Part shown: piece after piece, positions 27,653 to 36,327 of the stretch
How the letters are laid out: each line of letters starts with the position of its first letter
Position numbering within the stretch: position 1 is the stretch's first letter
NCBI GenBank assembly: GCA_030752795.1
Contig: JASMDM010000038.1
Coordinates: 1-53,299 of the forward strand
Direction of reading: 5' to 3'
Source of the DNA: SAR202 cluster bacterium
GTDB lineage: Bacteria; Chloroflexota; Dehalococcoidia; Lucifugimonadales; UBA1123
DNA length: 53,299 bases
Notes under the pieces: model-generated
What the model was told of the DNA's origin: nothing
The model's database searches: none
What the model saw: the letters and a program-made list of their open reading frames with translations, nothing else
Made by a program: the position numbers and the translations under genes

Positions 27653-27682
27653 AAAAGCGCCCCGACAAGTCGGGGCGCTTTT
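27653..27682 (+). terminator. Perfect intrinsic terminator after ftsZ
   Basis: AAAAGCGCCCCGA (27653-27665) pairs perfectly with TCGGGGCGCTTTT around a CAAG loop and runs into TTTTCTTG. The A-rich 5' arm makes it likely bidirectional. It is 33 bases after the ftsZ stop. Between 27683 and 27975 I see no gene. Confidence 0.9.
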
Positions 27683-27975
27683 CTTGCAGTATGGTCGGTA
27701 TCCGCGCCGCAGTTCAAACGGCCGCGATCGGCTCGGCGATCCACAGACGGCGTGACAGGCCCAATGCGGGGGCCCGAAGCCCGTGCGACCTGCATGCGAC
27801 CAACCCAAATCGCAACGCTCTGATTGGACTTGTACTTTGCCCTCGGGCGATGATCGGCAACGATCGCCCGGCAGATTGCAATGGTTGCAAAGCGTGTTGC
27901 AATAACACGCGGTTCAGCCTAAAGTGAGCGGCAACCTTGCTGGCGCCTCAATGCAGGTAAAGTACAGAGGATCGG

Positions 27976-28981
27976 ATGGACTGCCCGAACTGTTTCCGGG
28001 AGAATCCACGAGAGGCCAAGTTCTGCAACTACTGCGGGACTCAGGTCGCGATTGCGTGTCCGTCATGTCAGACCTAGAATGTGGTCGACAGCTCTTTCTG
28101 CAGCGGCTGTGGATCTAGTCTGACAGGAGAACATGCCCCGCTGCATACCGACCTACCCACACCCGGCCAATTCACGCCGCCTCCACCAACACAGTTGGGG
28201 TGCCCTCGGTGCGGCGCCGCCAACGAGCCCCGTTCTGATTACTGCTTCCAATGCGGCCTACCTCTCGAAGGCCACCAACAATCTCAACCGGTCGCATCGG
28301 CGAACGCGTATCGATCACCGCGAACTCGCGCGGTCTGGACCGTGGCGCTGCTGCTATTAATGGCCATCGCTTCAGCTATAAACGTGTACATGTCGGCTGA
28401 AGTTGTTGATTGGAAACAACAATCCGCAAACATATCAATCCAGGACATTAACGAGTGGATCGATGCACAAGATAACCTACGAAGAGCCGAATTGAATCGG
28501 GAAAACTTGCTGGTGTTCATTTTTTGGTTTTCGTTGCAGCCGCGATAGCTTTCTCAATGCGGATATTTCGAGCGTCGCGAAACCTAGCCACGCCTGGGGC
28601 GCCGCGCCAGCGTTTCTCGCCTGCCTAGGCGGTGGGCTGGTGGTTTGTTCCCGTAATGTTTCTCTTTCGTCCCTATCAAGTAATGAGCGAGATATGGAGA
28701 GGCAGCACTGCTAAATGGCCCCGCCAACCGACCTTGGCCTGGAAAGACGCGCCGATTCCAGCGTTGCTGCCCTGGTGGTGAGACACATAGTCGTGAACGT
28801 CTACGGTGTGACAGTCGCCCAACAACTCACCGACGAATATGGCATGCCAGAAGCGGCGCTCGCGGTCGAAGGGCTCGGAGTCCTCGCGGCGGTGCTGGCC
28901 ATGATAATGGTTTGGCAGGTGACCAAGCGCCAAGACGAGAAGCATCGGTCGATTATCAGCGAGCCATTTTGGCCGCCGTAG
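27976..28981 (+). pseudogene. Zinc-ribbon plus DUF4328 membrane protein gene, multiply disrupted
   Basis: ATG 27976 follows AGAGG. The first 33 codons give MDCPNCFREN, KFCNYCGTQ and CPSCQT, then TAG at 28075-28077. The same frame continues directly with NVVDSSFCSGCGSS, a second and third ribbon (CPRCGAANEP, YCFQCGLPLEG) and a membrane helix (VWTVALLLLMAIASAINVYM). After about 28510 the reading shifts frame and gives AIAFSMRIFRASRNLA, a second TAG, then AVGWWFVPVMFLFRPYQVMS, which is a DUF4328 core. A further shift near 28770 leads to VNVYGVTVAQQLTDEYG and a last helix. The first TAG replaces the Glu expected in C-x-x-C-x-x-E-N; the second replaces a residue, probably Trp, before A-V-G-W-W. 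At least two stops and two shifts make this a true pseudogene. Confidence 0.75.
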
Positions 28982-29580
28982 GCTTTGTCCTCGTCGCATT
29001 TACCCCAGGGCTGTTCTGGCTCTGGTTCTTTCTTCGGCAGGACGCGTACCGGCCGGAACCGCGTAGGCTCGTCGCATTGACGTTTGCCCTTGGTTGCGTA
29101 TCCACGATTCCGGCCGGAATCATCGAGGCAATCTTTCTCGGCGATTTCGACCTGGAAACGGGCACGCTGGTCGGCACGGGTGCGGCGATGTTCCCGGTCG
29201 TCGGGCCGATCGAAGAGGTGTGCAAATTCGCGGTAGTTCGCCTCAAATCATACCGGTCATTCTTCGACGAACCGACGGACGGGCTTGTTTACGCCGCTGC
29301 GGCCAGTTTGGGCTTCGCATCGTTGGAGAATCTGTTTTACGTCGCGGATTACGGCCCTCAAGTGATGATTTTGAGAGCTCCGCTCTCGACGGTCGGCCAT
29401 TTGGTGTTCGACAGCATCTGGGGCTACGCCTTGGGCGTGCTCCACGCTTCAGGCGCCAAGCGAACCGGCTTGGTAGTGGTAAGTCTGATACTCGCCGCGG
29501 TCGCGCACGCCACGTTCAACGTCGCAGCATTTGGGTTTCCGCTGGGAGCGGTGGCACTAGTCGTTGGAGGAGCCGTTTAG
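28912..29580 (+). CDS. PrsW-family intramembrane metalloprotease, probably truncated at the C-terminus
   Basis: About 222 residues in seven or so hydrophobic helices. PrsW landmarks are visible: FWLWFFLRQDAYRPEPRRL, the E-E-x-x-K motif in GPIEEVCKFAVVR, LVYAAAASLGFASLENLFYV, a His in GHLVFDSIWG and the final HATFNVAAFGF. In Bacillus, PrsW cleaves an anti-sigma factor. The TAG at 29578-29580 ends the protein within the last helix. Reading on in the same frame gives VYGVTSEDSGYRPF, resembling the normal PrsW end, and then IPQCDARLIT, a possible zinc-ribbon start. The stop may therefore be a nonsense change. The start (TTG 28912 or TTG 28969) is unclear and overlaps the preceding pseudogene. Confidence 0.6.
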   Translation: MAGDQAPRREASVDYQRAILAAVGFVLVAFTPGLFWLWFFLRQDAYRPEPRRLVALTFALGCVSTIPAGIIEAIFLGDFDLETGTLVGTGAAMFPVVGPIEEVCKFAVVRLKSYRSFFDEPTDGLVYAAAASLGFASLENLFYVADYGPQVMILRAPLSTVGHLVFDSIWGYALGVLHASGAKRTGLVVVSLILAAVAHATFNVAAFGFPLGAVALVVGGAV

Positions 29581-29711
29581 GTTTACGGCGTTACAAGTGA
29601 GGACAGCGGGTATCGCCCTTTCGGTACCGACGCAACTATCCCACAGTGCGATGCCCGTCTTATAACCAGTTGATAAAGGTCACCAGTCGGTTCCGTCGGT
29701 TCTGCGGCTAC

Positions 29712-29819
29712 ATGGTCGAGTCCTCGGGGAGACCGTTGTTCTGCGGCAATTGCGGGACACGGAACCGCGCAGACGGCGAATATTGCACTCGCTGCGGAGA
29801 CCGATTGTTGCTGGGTTGA
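29712..29819 (+). other. Zinc-ribbon remnant or mini-gene
   Basis: A 35-codon frame from ATG 29712 encodes one complete ribbon: FCGNCGTRNRADGEYCTRCG. The frame is open for some codons further upstream with another Cys pair (RFCGYM). It probably is the detached C-terminal ribbon of the upstream PrsW protein after a nonsense change and a frameshift. A real 35-residue protein cannot be excluded. No ribosome binding site is evident. Confidence 0.35.
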
Positions 29820-29976
29820 CTCCAGCCCGGCGCGGGAGGGACACGTCATTAAGCGACGACACTCGATGAACTCGGCGCCCGCGTACCCGCGCCGGTGGTT
29901 GGCATCGACCATCGATCTACGTTGAGCCGGCCGGTCAACTCGTTTTGGCCGGCCCTAGGCGCAACCTCTGCTAGTC

Positions 29977-30453
29977 TCAGTCAGTGACGACCCAACGCAC
30001 CCATCCACCGTCGATCGTGATCGTGGTTCCGTCTTCGTTGGGGATGCTCTGGCCGGGCTCGAATGTATACAGGTGGCCGTCCTCGTTGCCTTTGAGTCGG
30101 TAGACGTCGAGGCTATTTCCGCTACCGGGGGCTATCAAGTTCGACTCAGTCGTCACGCCGACCAGATCGAAGTCGTCCTCGTCCAGGTTAGCCGCTTCCT
30201 CGGTCCGGAGGGGGTCTTGGCGATATACCGTTCCTTCATAGGTCATGTTGACCAACGGCGCGCCCCGCGGGATTGTTGCGAGAGCAGGTTCAAGGGGCGT
30301 TCCGGACGTATTCGGCAGGCTCTGAGCTTGCGGCGCCACTTGGGCCAACGGCTCTTCCGCCTTTTCCTGCTCATCGGTGGAGCCGCACGCGAGACCGACC
30401 ACGGTCGGAGCCGCCAGTCCGGATACGAGCGCAAGTCTTCGTAGAGGGTTCAT
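29977..30453 (-). CDS. Small lipoprotein of unknown function
   Basis: 158 residues. MNPLRRLALVSGLAAPTVVGLAC is a signal peptide ending in a G-L-A-C lipobox, followed by an acidic Glu/Gln/Pro-rich linker. The remaining roughly 90 residues (NMTYEGTVYRQD, DFDLVGVTTESN, DVYRLKGNEDGHLYTFEPG, ITIDGGWVRWVVTD) look like a small all-beta domain. I do not recognise the family. AGGAGG lies just upstream of the ATG, a perfect ribosome binding site. It stands alone between decayed genes and is intact. Confidence 0.7.
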   Translation of the reverse strand: MNPLRRLALVSGLAAPTVVGLACGSTDEQEKAEEPLAQVAPQAQSLPNTSGTPLEPALATIPRGAPLVNMTYEGTVYRQDPLRTEEAANLDEDDFDLVGVTTESNLIAPGSGNSLDVYRLKGNEDGHLYTFEPGQSIPNEDGTTITIDGGWVRWVVTD

Positions 30454-30629
30454 GTCGCCTCCTGATCAGGGGAGATGTTTCCATTCGGTCTCGTATATGC
30501 AGACGCGGACCGACCACGGAAAGTTCCAACTGGATTAAGAGCGCGAGCGCGGCGACTGCAGCGTTGAGACGTAAGACGACCATGACCGCAAAAGTTGTAC
30601 CCGAGCCTGTCACGGTTGAGGCCGGTGAC

Positions 30630-31504
30630 TCACACCTCGACGTGCGGCGGGATTACCAGCACCGGAGCCTCGGATGACCTGACTACCTCGTGGGTGACGT
30701 TGCCTTCGCTCCAGCGAGCGAACCCCCACCGGCCGTGTGTCGACATCACAACCATGCTTCCCGGGTTGTCGCGGACCACGCCTAGTACCCCTTCTGTTGG
30801 GGCACCGATCAGGAGTTTGGACTCGACCTTCAGGCCACGGTCTCTCAGCTTGCGGTCGCGATGCTGAGATGCTCGACTGGGCCGTCAAAACCTCCGGAAT
30901 CAATTCGACGTAGCCGACCTCGGCGAGCGTCCAGGTGAGCGGTCCGCCGGTGCTGATGACCCGGACGAGCGACACCTCCAGCGACACCTCCTCGGCGAGC
31001 TCGGCCGCGAAGGGCATCGCGGCGTCGGAGAATGACGAGCCGTCCAACGGACCGACGACGTTCGAGATGACGCCCGCGTTCGTCGGCGGTTCGCCTTCTT
31101 GCTTGCTGCGGGCGGACGGTCAGCGTCGGAATTCGAAATCGACGGATCACGCTGTCGGTGACGCTTCCTCTATAGATGCGTCCGAAGATGTTTCTACCGT
31201 GCGTGGCCGTCGCGATCAGATCGCAGCCCTGGTCTCGGGCCACCCGAATTATCTGCCCCGCCGCGTAGCCGGACGAAATCAGCGAATCGACTCGTAGACC
31301 GAACCCTGCCAAGCGTACTCCAACATCGCCCAAATATCCGGACATCTCGTTGATGGGTGACGATTCGGACTGCTTTGCCGCGGATTCGGCGACGTTGAAC
31401 AAAACCGCCGGTACGTCCAAGCCCAAGGCCATGCGAGTTACGCACGGCAAGATCGATTCTGCGAGGGTGGTCCCGTCCAGCGGAACCATGATTTTCGTAA
31501 ACAT
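30630..31504 (-). pseudogene. Tandem universal stress protein (UspA) gene with several frameshifts
   Basis: The first Usp domain is clean: MFTKIMVPLDGTTLAESILP from ATG 31504, then ATATHGRNIFGRIYRGSVTD and VIRRFRIPTLTVRP. A shift near 31105 leads to the second domain in another frame (GVISNVVGPLDGSSFSDAAM, VGYVELIPEVLTAQ). A second shift gives VEHLSIATAS, and a third gives KLRDRGLKVESKLLIGAPTE, VVMSTHGRWGFARWSEGNVT and EAPVLVIPPHVEV before TGA at 30630-30632. Both nucleotide-binding G-x-x-G segments are recognisable. Three shifts in the second domain only. A truncated single-domain Usp could still be made from the first part. Confidence 0.75.
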
Positions 31505-31842
31505 TCTTCCTTCCGTCGCCAAGAAATGCCCATTGCAGCGCCGATTCGGGCTTGTCAGCGGAGGATTCTCGTAATCGACTGAGATAGAATCTATCACAAC
31601 ATCGCGCTGCCGGGACGTCAGGTCATCGCGCGAGCGCGACCGTCCAGTAATTCATGAGCCAGGTCTGCGGCTGTTGACACCATCGTTGATCGTCGTGCGA
31701 TGGCTGCGCTGGGCGTCGAACGAAGCGACGCGGCATGATCGGCGCCATTCGGACGATGCCGTGGCGCCCGTCGAAAATTGGCATTTCGTCTGAATGACTC
31801 ACGGCGGCGGCCACCCCCGTATCAAAGCATGAAGACTAGGCT

Positions 31843-31899
31843 TGGCCCTGAAGGGCCAGAGCACCAACAGGATGGTGGGGTCGGCCATCAGGCCGACCC
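31843..31899. promoter_or_regulatory. Two adjacent perfect hairpins upstream of nrdR
   Basis: TGGCCC-TGAA-GGGCCA at 31843-31858 and GGGTCGGCC-ATCA-GGCCGACCC at 31878-31899 are perfect stem-loops 19 bases apart, in the 544-base gene-free region 31505-32048. Neither is followed by a T run. They could be transcript ends of the divergent Usp region or RNA structures; the rest of the gap holds only the promoter described next. Confidence 0.45.
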
Positions 31900-31951
31900 T
31901 GTGCAGCCATTTCCATACCAATATCCACACCATATCGTACGTCTTTATTCC

Positions 31952-31981
31952 TTGACACACCGCTAGATGTGGTGGTACATT
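31952..31981 (+). promoter_or_regulatory. nrdR promoter
   Basis: A consensus -35 TTGACA (31952-31957) is followed after 18 bases by TACATT (31976-31981). The spacer contains ACC-GCTAGATGT-GGT, a weak inverted repeat that could be part of an NrdR-type site, though it matches the usual NrdR box in only one half. The nrdR start is 68 bases downstream. Confidence 0.5.
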
Positions 31982-32048
31982 CTCCAGGCATCACGAGAGA
32001 TTGTGGTGCCGCGCTAGTCCGTAAGCTGTTCCCGATGACGCCTGAATC

Positions 32049-32621
32049 ATGCTCTGCCCATTCTGCGGCGACACAAATTCGAAGGTAATCGACTCCCGAG
32101 ATTCCGGCGACGGCATCCGCCGCCGTCGCGAATGTCAGGCGTGTAGCTTGCGCTTCACGACCTACGAACGTGTGCAGATGCGGGTGGTCATGGTGGTCAA
32201 GGCTGACGGGCGGCGCGAGGAGTTCAGTCGCGATAAGCTCTGGGCCAGTCTCACCAAAGCGTGCGCCAAACGCCCTCTCCCCCTTGGGCGGGTTGAAAAG
32301 GTGCTTAACGAGATCGAAGCGCACCTTCTCGACACGGGGCGCGCTGAGGTGAGCTCCAGAGACATCGGCGAGTTGGCAATGAACTTGCTCAAGGAGATGG
32401 ACCGGGTGGCGTACATCAGGTTCGCAAGCGTATACCGCGACTTCCGCGACATCGAGAGCTTCAGGTCGGAGATCGATGCGCTGTTGGAGCCGGAAGAGCC
32501 GGACGACAGCGTGCCCTCCAGCCAGCTAACGCTCTCGATTCTGGAGGAAGCCGCACCGACGCCGCCCGTTCGCCGCCGCCGCCGCCGGAGGGGCGTCCGG
32601 CCACAGCCCGACCCGGCGTAA
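32049..32621 (+). CDS. nrdR: Transcriptional repressor NrdR
   Basis: A 190-residue NrdR. The N-terminal zinc ribbon is MLCPFCGDTNSKVIDSRDSG with the second pair in RECQACSLRFTTYERV. The ATP-cone domain follows (VVKADGRREEFSRDKLWASL, VLNEIEAHLLDTGRAEVSSR, MDRVAYIRFASVYRDFRDIE). NrdR senses ATP/dATP and represses ribonucleotide reductase genes. The C-terminal extension of about 40 residues, acidic then arginine-rich with runs of seven or more Arg, is longer than usual. It is immediately upstream of nrdJ, which it presumably controls. ATG 32049 follows a weak site; its position is fixed by the zinc ribbon. Confidence 0.95.
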   Translation: MLCPFCGDTNSKVIDSRDSGDGIRRRRECQACSLRFTTYERVQMRVVMVVKADGRREEFSRDKLWASLTKACAKRPLPLGRVEKVLNEIEAHLLDTGRAEVSSRDIGELAMNLLKEMDRVAYIRFASVYRDFRDIESFRSEIDALLEPEEPDDSVPSSQLTLSILEEAAPTPPVRRRRRRRGVRPQPDPA

Positions 32622-32680
32622 CACAACTCGCTGGGCCCCCCGATTGTTTGTAGACCAATTGTTCTTTTTCGTGTTATCCT

Positions 32681-32753
32681 GCGGGTTTCATACCTGCTTC
32701 AATATCGCTCAGACCCAGGCATCGTGAATGCCTGGGATCGAGTAACCCAGGAG
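32681..32753 (+). promoter_or_regulatory. nrdJ leader: alternative hairpins over the ribosome binding site
   Basis: Three pairings are possible. GCGGGT-TTCAT-ACCTGC forms at 32681-32697. CCCAGGCAT-CGTGA-ATGCCTGGG forms a perfect 9-bp stem at 32714-32736. The 3' arm CCTGGG (32731-32736) can instead pair with CCCAGG (32746-32751), which overlaps the ribosome binding site AGGAG (32749-32753) eight bases before ATG 32762. The second and third structures exclude each other, the layout of a translational switch. No cobalamin-riboswitch core is visible. Confidence 0.5.
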
Positions 32754-32761
32754 TCGTGAGA

Positions 32762-35269
32762 ATGTACGTGGAGGAGAAAGCCAGCCCGTCCGATCAGCCG
32801 ATGCATCCCGATGACTTGCTTGCCGAGGTCGAACGAGCGCTGGAATCGGCCGGCGTGCCCGGCGATGTCCGAAGCCAGATCGCGGCGTCGCTGATAACCA
32901 ACGAAAACGGCGACGGCGACGAGCCCGCTTCGAAACGCGAGCGTGGGACCGCGATCACCGACAACGCGTTGGTGATCCTCGAGCAGCGCTATCTGCGGAA
33001 GGATGCCGACGGCAAGGCCATCGAAACGCCGGAGGACCTGTTCCACCGGGTGGCGAACGCCATCGCGGAAGGCGAGCAGCCCGCGTACAGAACCGTCTGG
33101 GCGAACAAGTACTACGATCTCATGACCTCGCTCAAGTTCCTGCCCAACTCCCCCACCCTCGTAAACGCGGGGACCGGCAAGGGATGCCTGTCGGCTTGCT
33201 TCGTCGCGTCTCCCGAGGACGACATGGAGTCGATCATGCAGGTCGCCCACGACGCGGCCATGATCGAGAAATGGGGCGGCGGAATCGGATTCGGATTCTC
33301 GAAGCTGCGGCCCAAAAACGACAAGATCAGGACGACTCACGGCAACGCCTGCGGACCCATCGCCGTCATGAAGCTCTACTCGGCCGTCGGCGCGACTCTC
33401 ACACAGGGCGCGTTCCGGCTTGGGGCGCACATGGGCCAGCTTCGCGACAGCCATCCTGACATCCGCGAATTCATCACGTGCAAGGACGACGACGAGACGC
33501 TGCGGAACTTCAACATCTCCGTCCAGATCACTGATGCGTTCATGGAAGCGGTCAAGGCCGACGCGCAGTGGCCGCTGGTCAATCCTCGTAACGAGGGCGC
33601 CGGTCCCGTCGATGACGTGGTCGAGATGATTAGCGCACGCCAGCTCTGGGAAGATATCGCCGAGTCAGCCTGGAAGACCGGCGACCCCGGCGTTGTGTTC
33701 ATGGACCGCGTCTGGGAAACGGCCCCCAATCCGCAACTCGGCAAGATCGAGACCAGCAACCCGTGCGGCGAAGAGTTCCTCGAGAACTACGGCAACTGCT
33801 GCCTCGGCTCGATCAACCTGGACAACCACCTTGGCGTGTACGGGCTGGATTGGGACGGTCTGGAGCAGACCATCCGGACCGCGGTGCGGTTCTTGGACGA
33901 CGTAATCGAGGTCAACTCGTTCCCGCTTCCGAAGCTACGCGAGGTGAACTTGGCCACGCGACGCATCGGTCTCGGATACATGGGTTGGGCCGACGCCCTG
34001 GTTCGACTTGGTTTGCCCTACGACTCGCCCGAAGCGCAGGCGCTGGCGCGTGAGCTCGGCGGATTCGTCGAACGCATCGCCTGGGACGAGTCGCACAACC
34101 TGGCCGTCGAACGCGGACCGTTCCCCGAGTACGAGAACTCGGACCTCAAGGCGCGCGGTCTGCCGCCAGTGCGCAACTCCAGCGTCATCACGATCGCCCC
34201 AACCGGCACGATCAGCCGGATCGCGGGATGCTCCAGCGGAATCGAGCCCCACTTCTCGTTGGCGTGGTGGTCCAACGTTCTGTGGCAGAATCCCGATGCC
34301 GCCAGCTCCCGACTGCTGGATGCACCGGCTTCGATTCGCGAGGCGCTCGAAGAACACCTGGGCGACGACGCGGCGGTCCACGCGGTGCTCGAACGAATCG
34401 CCGAGAGCCCCGAGGATGCCGAGTCCATTCTGGTCGACCACGGCTTCGACCCCGCAGTCTTCCGCTCGTCGATGGCGATCAGCCCCGAAGCCCACGTCAG
34501 GATGCAGGCCGCGTGGCAGGAGCATGTAACCAACTCGGTGTCCAAGACGATCAACCTGCCCAACTCCGCGACCGTCGCCGACGTCAAAGCCGCTTTCGAG
34601 CTCGCGTGGGAAACCGGATGCAAGGCCGTAACCGTCTACCGAGACGGCTCGAAGTCGATGCAGGTGCTCGAGACCGGCAAAGACGAGGAAGACGAAGCTG
34701 AGGCGATCGTTGGACTGCTGATCCCTCGCCAACGCCCGACCTCGGTCGCAGGGATCAACGACCGCGTCCGCACGGGACACGGGAACATGTACGTGAATAT
34801 CAATTTCGACGAATCCGGCAAGCCGTTCGAGGTCTTTACCAGCATGGGCAAGGCCGGCGGTTGCGACCACGCCAACCTTGAAGCCGTATCGCGTATGGTC
34901 TCGCTGGCACTAAGGTCGGGAATCGACCCGGACCAAATCGTCGAGCAGCTTAGTGGAATCACCTGCTGCCCCGCGTGGGACGGCGGCACGCTGATCCGCT
35001 CTGCACCCGACGCGGTAGCCCACGTTTTGGGCAACCACGCGGTGGCGGATCAGCATCTTAATCAGCCGCATTCCGGCGACCGCGACCCCGATTCGATCGC
35101 CCAACTCGGCTTGTTCCCGTCGACACGGCCAGAACAAACTCCCGCCAATGGCGCGAATACGGGTCGACCGATGGCGTCCGGCGCGCGTTGCCCGAAATGC
35201 TCCGGCTGGCTGGTCCCGCAGGAGGGTTGCCTCAACTGTTACGACTGCGGCTACAGCAAGTGCGAGTAG
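32762..35269 (+). CDS. nrdJ: Adenosylcobalamin-dependent ribonucleotide reductase (class II)
   Basis: About 835 residues; makes deoxynucleotides using a cobalamin-generated thiyl radical, with no need for oxygen. Key segments: LKFLPNSPTLVNAGTGKGCL with the Cys in CLSACFV, the finger loop NPCGEEFLENYGNCCLGSIN (radical Cys and Glu), ITIAPTGTISRIAGCSSGIE, TVYRDGSKSMQVL and a C-terminal TSCBD-like domain. The end CPKCSGWLVPQEGCLNCYDC supplies the redox-active or zinc-binding cysteines typical of this branch. An insertion rich in acidic residues around residue 530-575 is unusual. ATG 32762 has AGGAG eight bases upstream; the GTG at 32756 would be too close. Preceded by nrdR. Confidence 0.95.
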   Translation: MYVEEKASPSDQPMHPDDLLAEVERALESAGVPGDVRSQIAASLITNENGDGDEPASKRERGTAITDNALVILEQRYLRKDADGKAIETPEDLFHRVANAIAEGEQPAYRTVWANKYYDLMTSLKFLPNSPTLVNAGTGKGCLSACFVASPEDDMESIMQVAHDAAMIEKWGGGIGFGFSKLRPKNDKIRTTHGNACGPIAVMKLYSAVGATLTQGAFRLGAHMGQLRDSHPDIREFITCKDDDETLRNFNISVQITDAFMEAVKADAQWPLVNPRNEGAGPVDDVVEMISARQLWEDIAESAWKTGDPGVVFMDRVWETAPNPQLGKIETSNPCGEEFLENYGNCCLGSINLDNHLGVYGLDWDGLEQTIRTAVRFLDDVIEVNSFPLPKLREVNLATRRIGLGYMGWADALVRLGLPYDSPEAQALARELGGFVERIAWDESHNLAVERGPFPEYENSDLKARGLPPVRNSSVITIAPTGTISRIAGCSSGIEPHFSLAWWSNVLWQNPDAASSRLLDAPASIREALEEHLGDDAAVHAVLERIAESPEDAESILVDHGFDPAVFRSSMAISPEAHVRMQAAWQEHVTNSVSKTINLPNSATVADVKAAFELAWETGCKAVTVYRDGSKSMQVLETGKDEEDEAEAIVGLLIPRQRPTSVAGINDRVRTGHGNMYVNINFDESGKPFEVFTSMGKAGGCDHANLEAVSRMVSLALRSGIDPDQIVEQLSGITCCPAWDGGTLIRSAPDAVAHVLGNHAVADQHLNQPHSGDRDPDSIAQLGLFPSTRPEQTPANGANTGRPMASGARCPKCSGWLVPQEGCLNCYDCGYSKCE

Positions 35270-35583
35270 CGAGCTTCGCTCAGGGATTTCTAATACGTGG
35301 CCGCACGCAGAATCCGTTTCGACGTTGGGCAATGAATCTCGGCGAATGGAAGGTCGTGTCCTGACGCGATCACCATTCTTGCCACGTGAGTCAAACACTC
35401 TCAATCGGGTCAAAGATTTGCCGACCGTAGCGAATGAAATTCTACCTGGAACCCGTGCTAGCCAAATTTTGGCCACAGGAGCAAATCGGGTCCTAGACAA
35501 CGAGAATACATGAGTTTACGCTGAATCTAAGTATGATCCCTGGCGTCCGTCCTTGTGGCGCACACCAGGTTAGTATCCTTAGT

Positions 35584-35629
35584 AAATTGGGGTGCCTTCT
35601 TTTCAGGGGGCGCTCCAATTTTCTTTTCG
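35584..35629 (+). terminator. Intrinsic terminator in the nrdJ-NYN gap
   Basis: AAATTGG (35584-35590) pairs with CCAATTT (35615-35621), with some extra GC pairing inside, and TTTTCTTTTC follows. It is 315 bases after nrdJ and only 11 bases before the NYN gene start, so it could be read-through control for that gene rather than the end of nrdJ. The gap 35270-35583 shows nothing else I can support. Confidence 0.6.
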
Positions 35630-35639
35630 AGAGAGTGTA

Positions 35640-36187
35640 ATGCCGAACAAAGCCGCGATTTTCATAGACGGCGTCTATCTTGACCATGTTTTGAGGGATC
35701 AGTTCGGCGGGGCTCAGATCGATTATCGTTTGTTGTCCGAAACCCTTGCTGGCGACGCTGACATACTCTGCACATATTATTATCACTGCCCCATGTACCA
35801 AAGTAATCCCCCTACGCAAGACGAACGCGATCGATATGCTGCTCAACGTAGGTTTTCACAGCTCTTGATAGGCTTCCGCGATATGCAGTCCGGCTCGGGC
35901 GGTTGGCATATCGAGGCACGGACGAGAGTGGGCACCCCAAGTTTGAACAAAAACGGGTAGACATTCTTCTGGGCGTCGACATGGTCCAACTTGCAGCCAA
36001 GCAAAATATCGATGAAGCGATCCTACTGGCAGGCGATAGCGATTTCATCCCTGCGGTAACGGCAGCCAAGTCTGACGGCGTTCTTGTGCGTTTGTATCAT
36101 GGCCAAAGGCCTCATTCCGACTTGTGGCAGGAAATAGACGAGCGGACCGAGATAACTCAATCTCTCGTCCAATCTATCTTGCGCTAG
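35640..36187 (+). pseudogene. NYN-domain (LabA-like) nuclease gene, frameshifted
   Basis: The first frame from ATG 35640 gives AAIFIDGVYLDHVLRDQFGG (the first Asp of the NYN PIN-like site), ILCTYYYHCPMY and RFSQLLIGFRDMQ. The second frame takes over at about 35890 with VRLGRLAYRGTDESGHPKFE, QKRVDILLGVDMVQLAAKQN and ILLAGDSDFIPAVTAAKSDG, ending TAG-type stop region at 36185-36187. The Asp residues in KRVDILL, GVDM and GDSDF form the metal site of NYN/LabA nucleases. One missing base near 35885-35895 restores a single protein of about 182 residues. It stands alone behind the terminator-like hairpin. Such proteins process RNA or accompany toxin-like systems; here no partner is seen. Confidence 0.7.
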
Positions 36188-36327
36188 CCTCGCTTTAGAA
36201 ATTCGGGCAGTGCCAGGCGCCTTGTTCTACCGCGCAGACCGTGCCAGCCAAGGTATAATGGTTGGGATGCAACCCGCGTTTCGCAGCGTCGCAGCACCAG
36301 CCATCCTCTCCACGGAGCACCTTCCAC

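Noticed and set aside
27976..28981. Recoding of TAG as a sense codon
   Set aside because: Many intact core genes here end at TAG (gyrA, dnaJ, rsmE, ftsZ, nrdJ) with no continued homology, and the same region has frameshifts.
32622..32761. Cobalamin riboswitch before nrdJ
   Set aside because: The leader is only 140 bases and I find no B12-box-like core or the usual multi-stem layout; only the simple alternating hairpins are supported.
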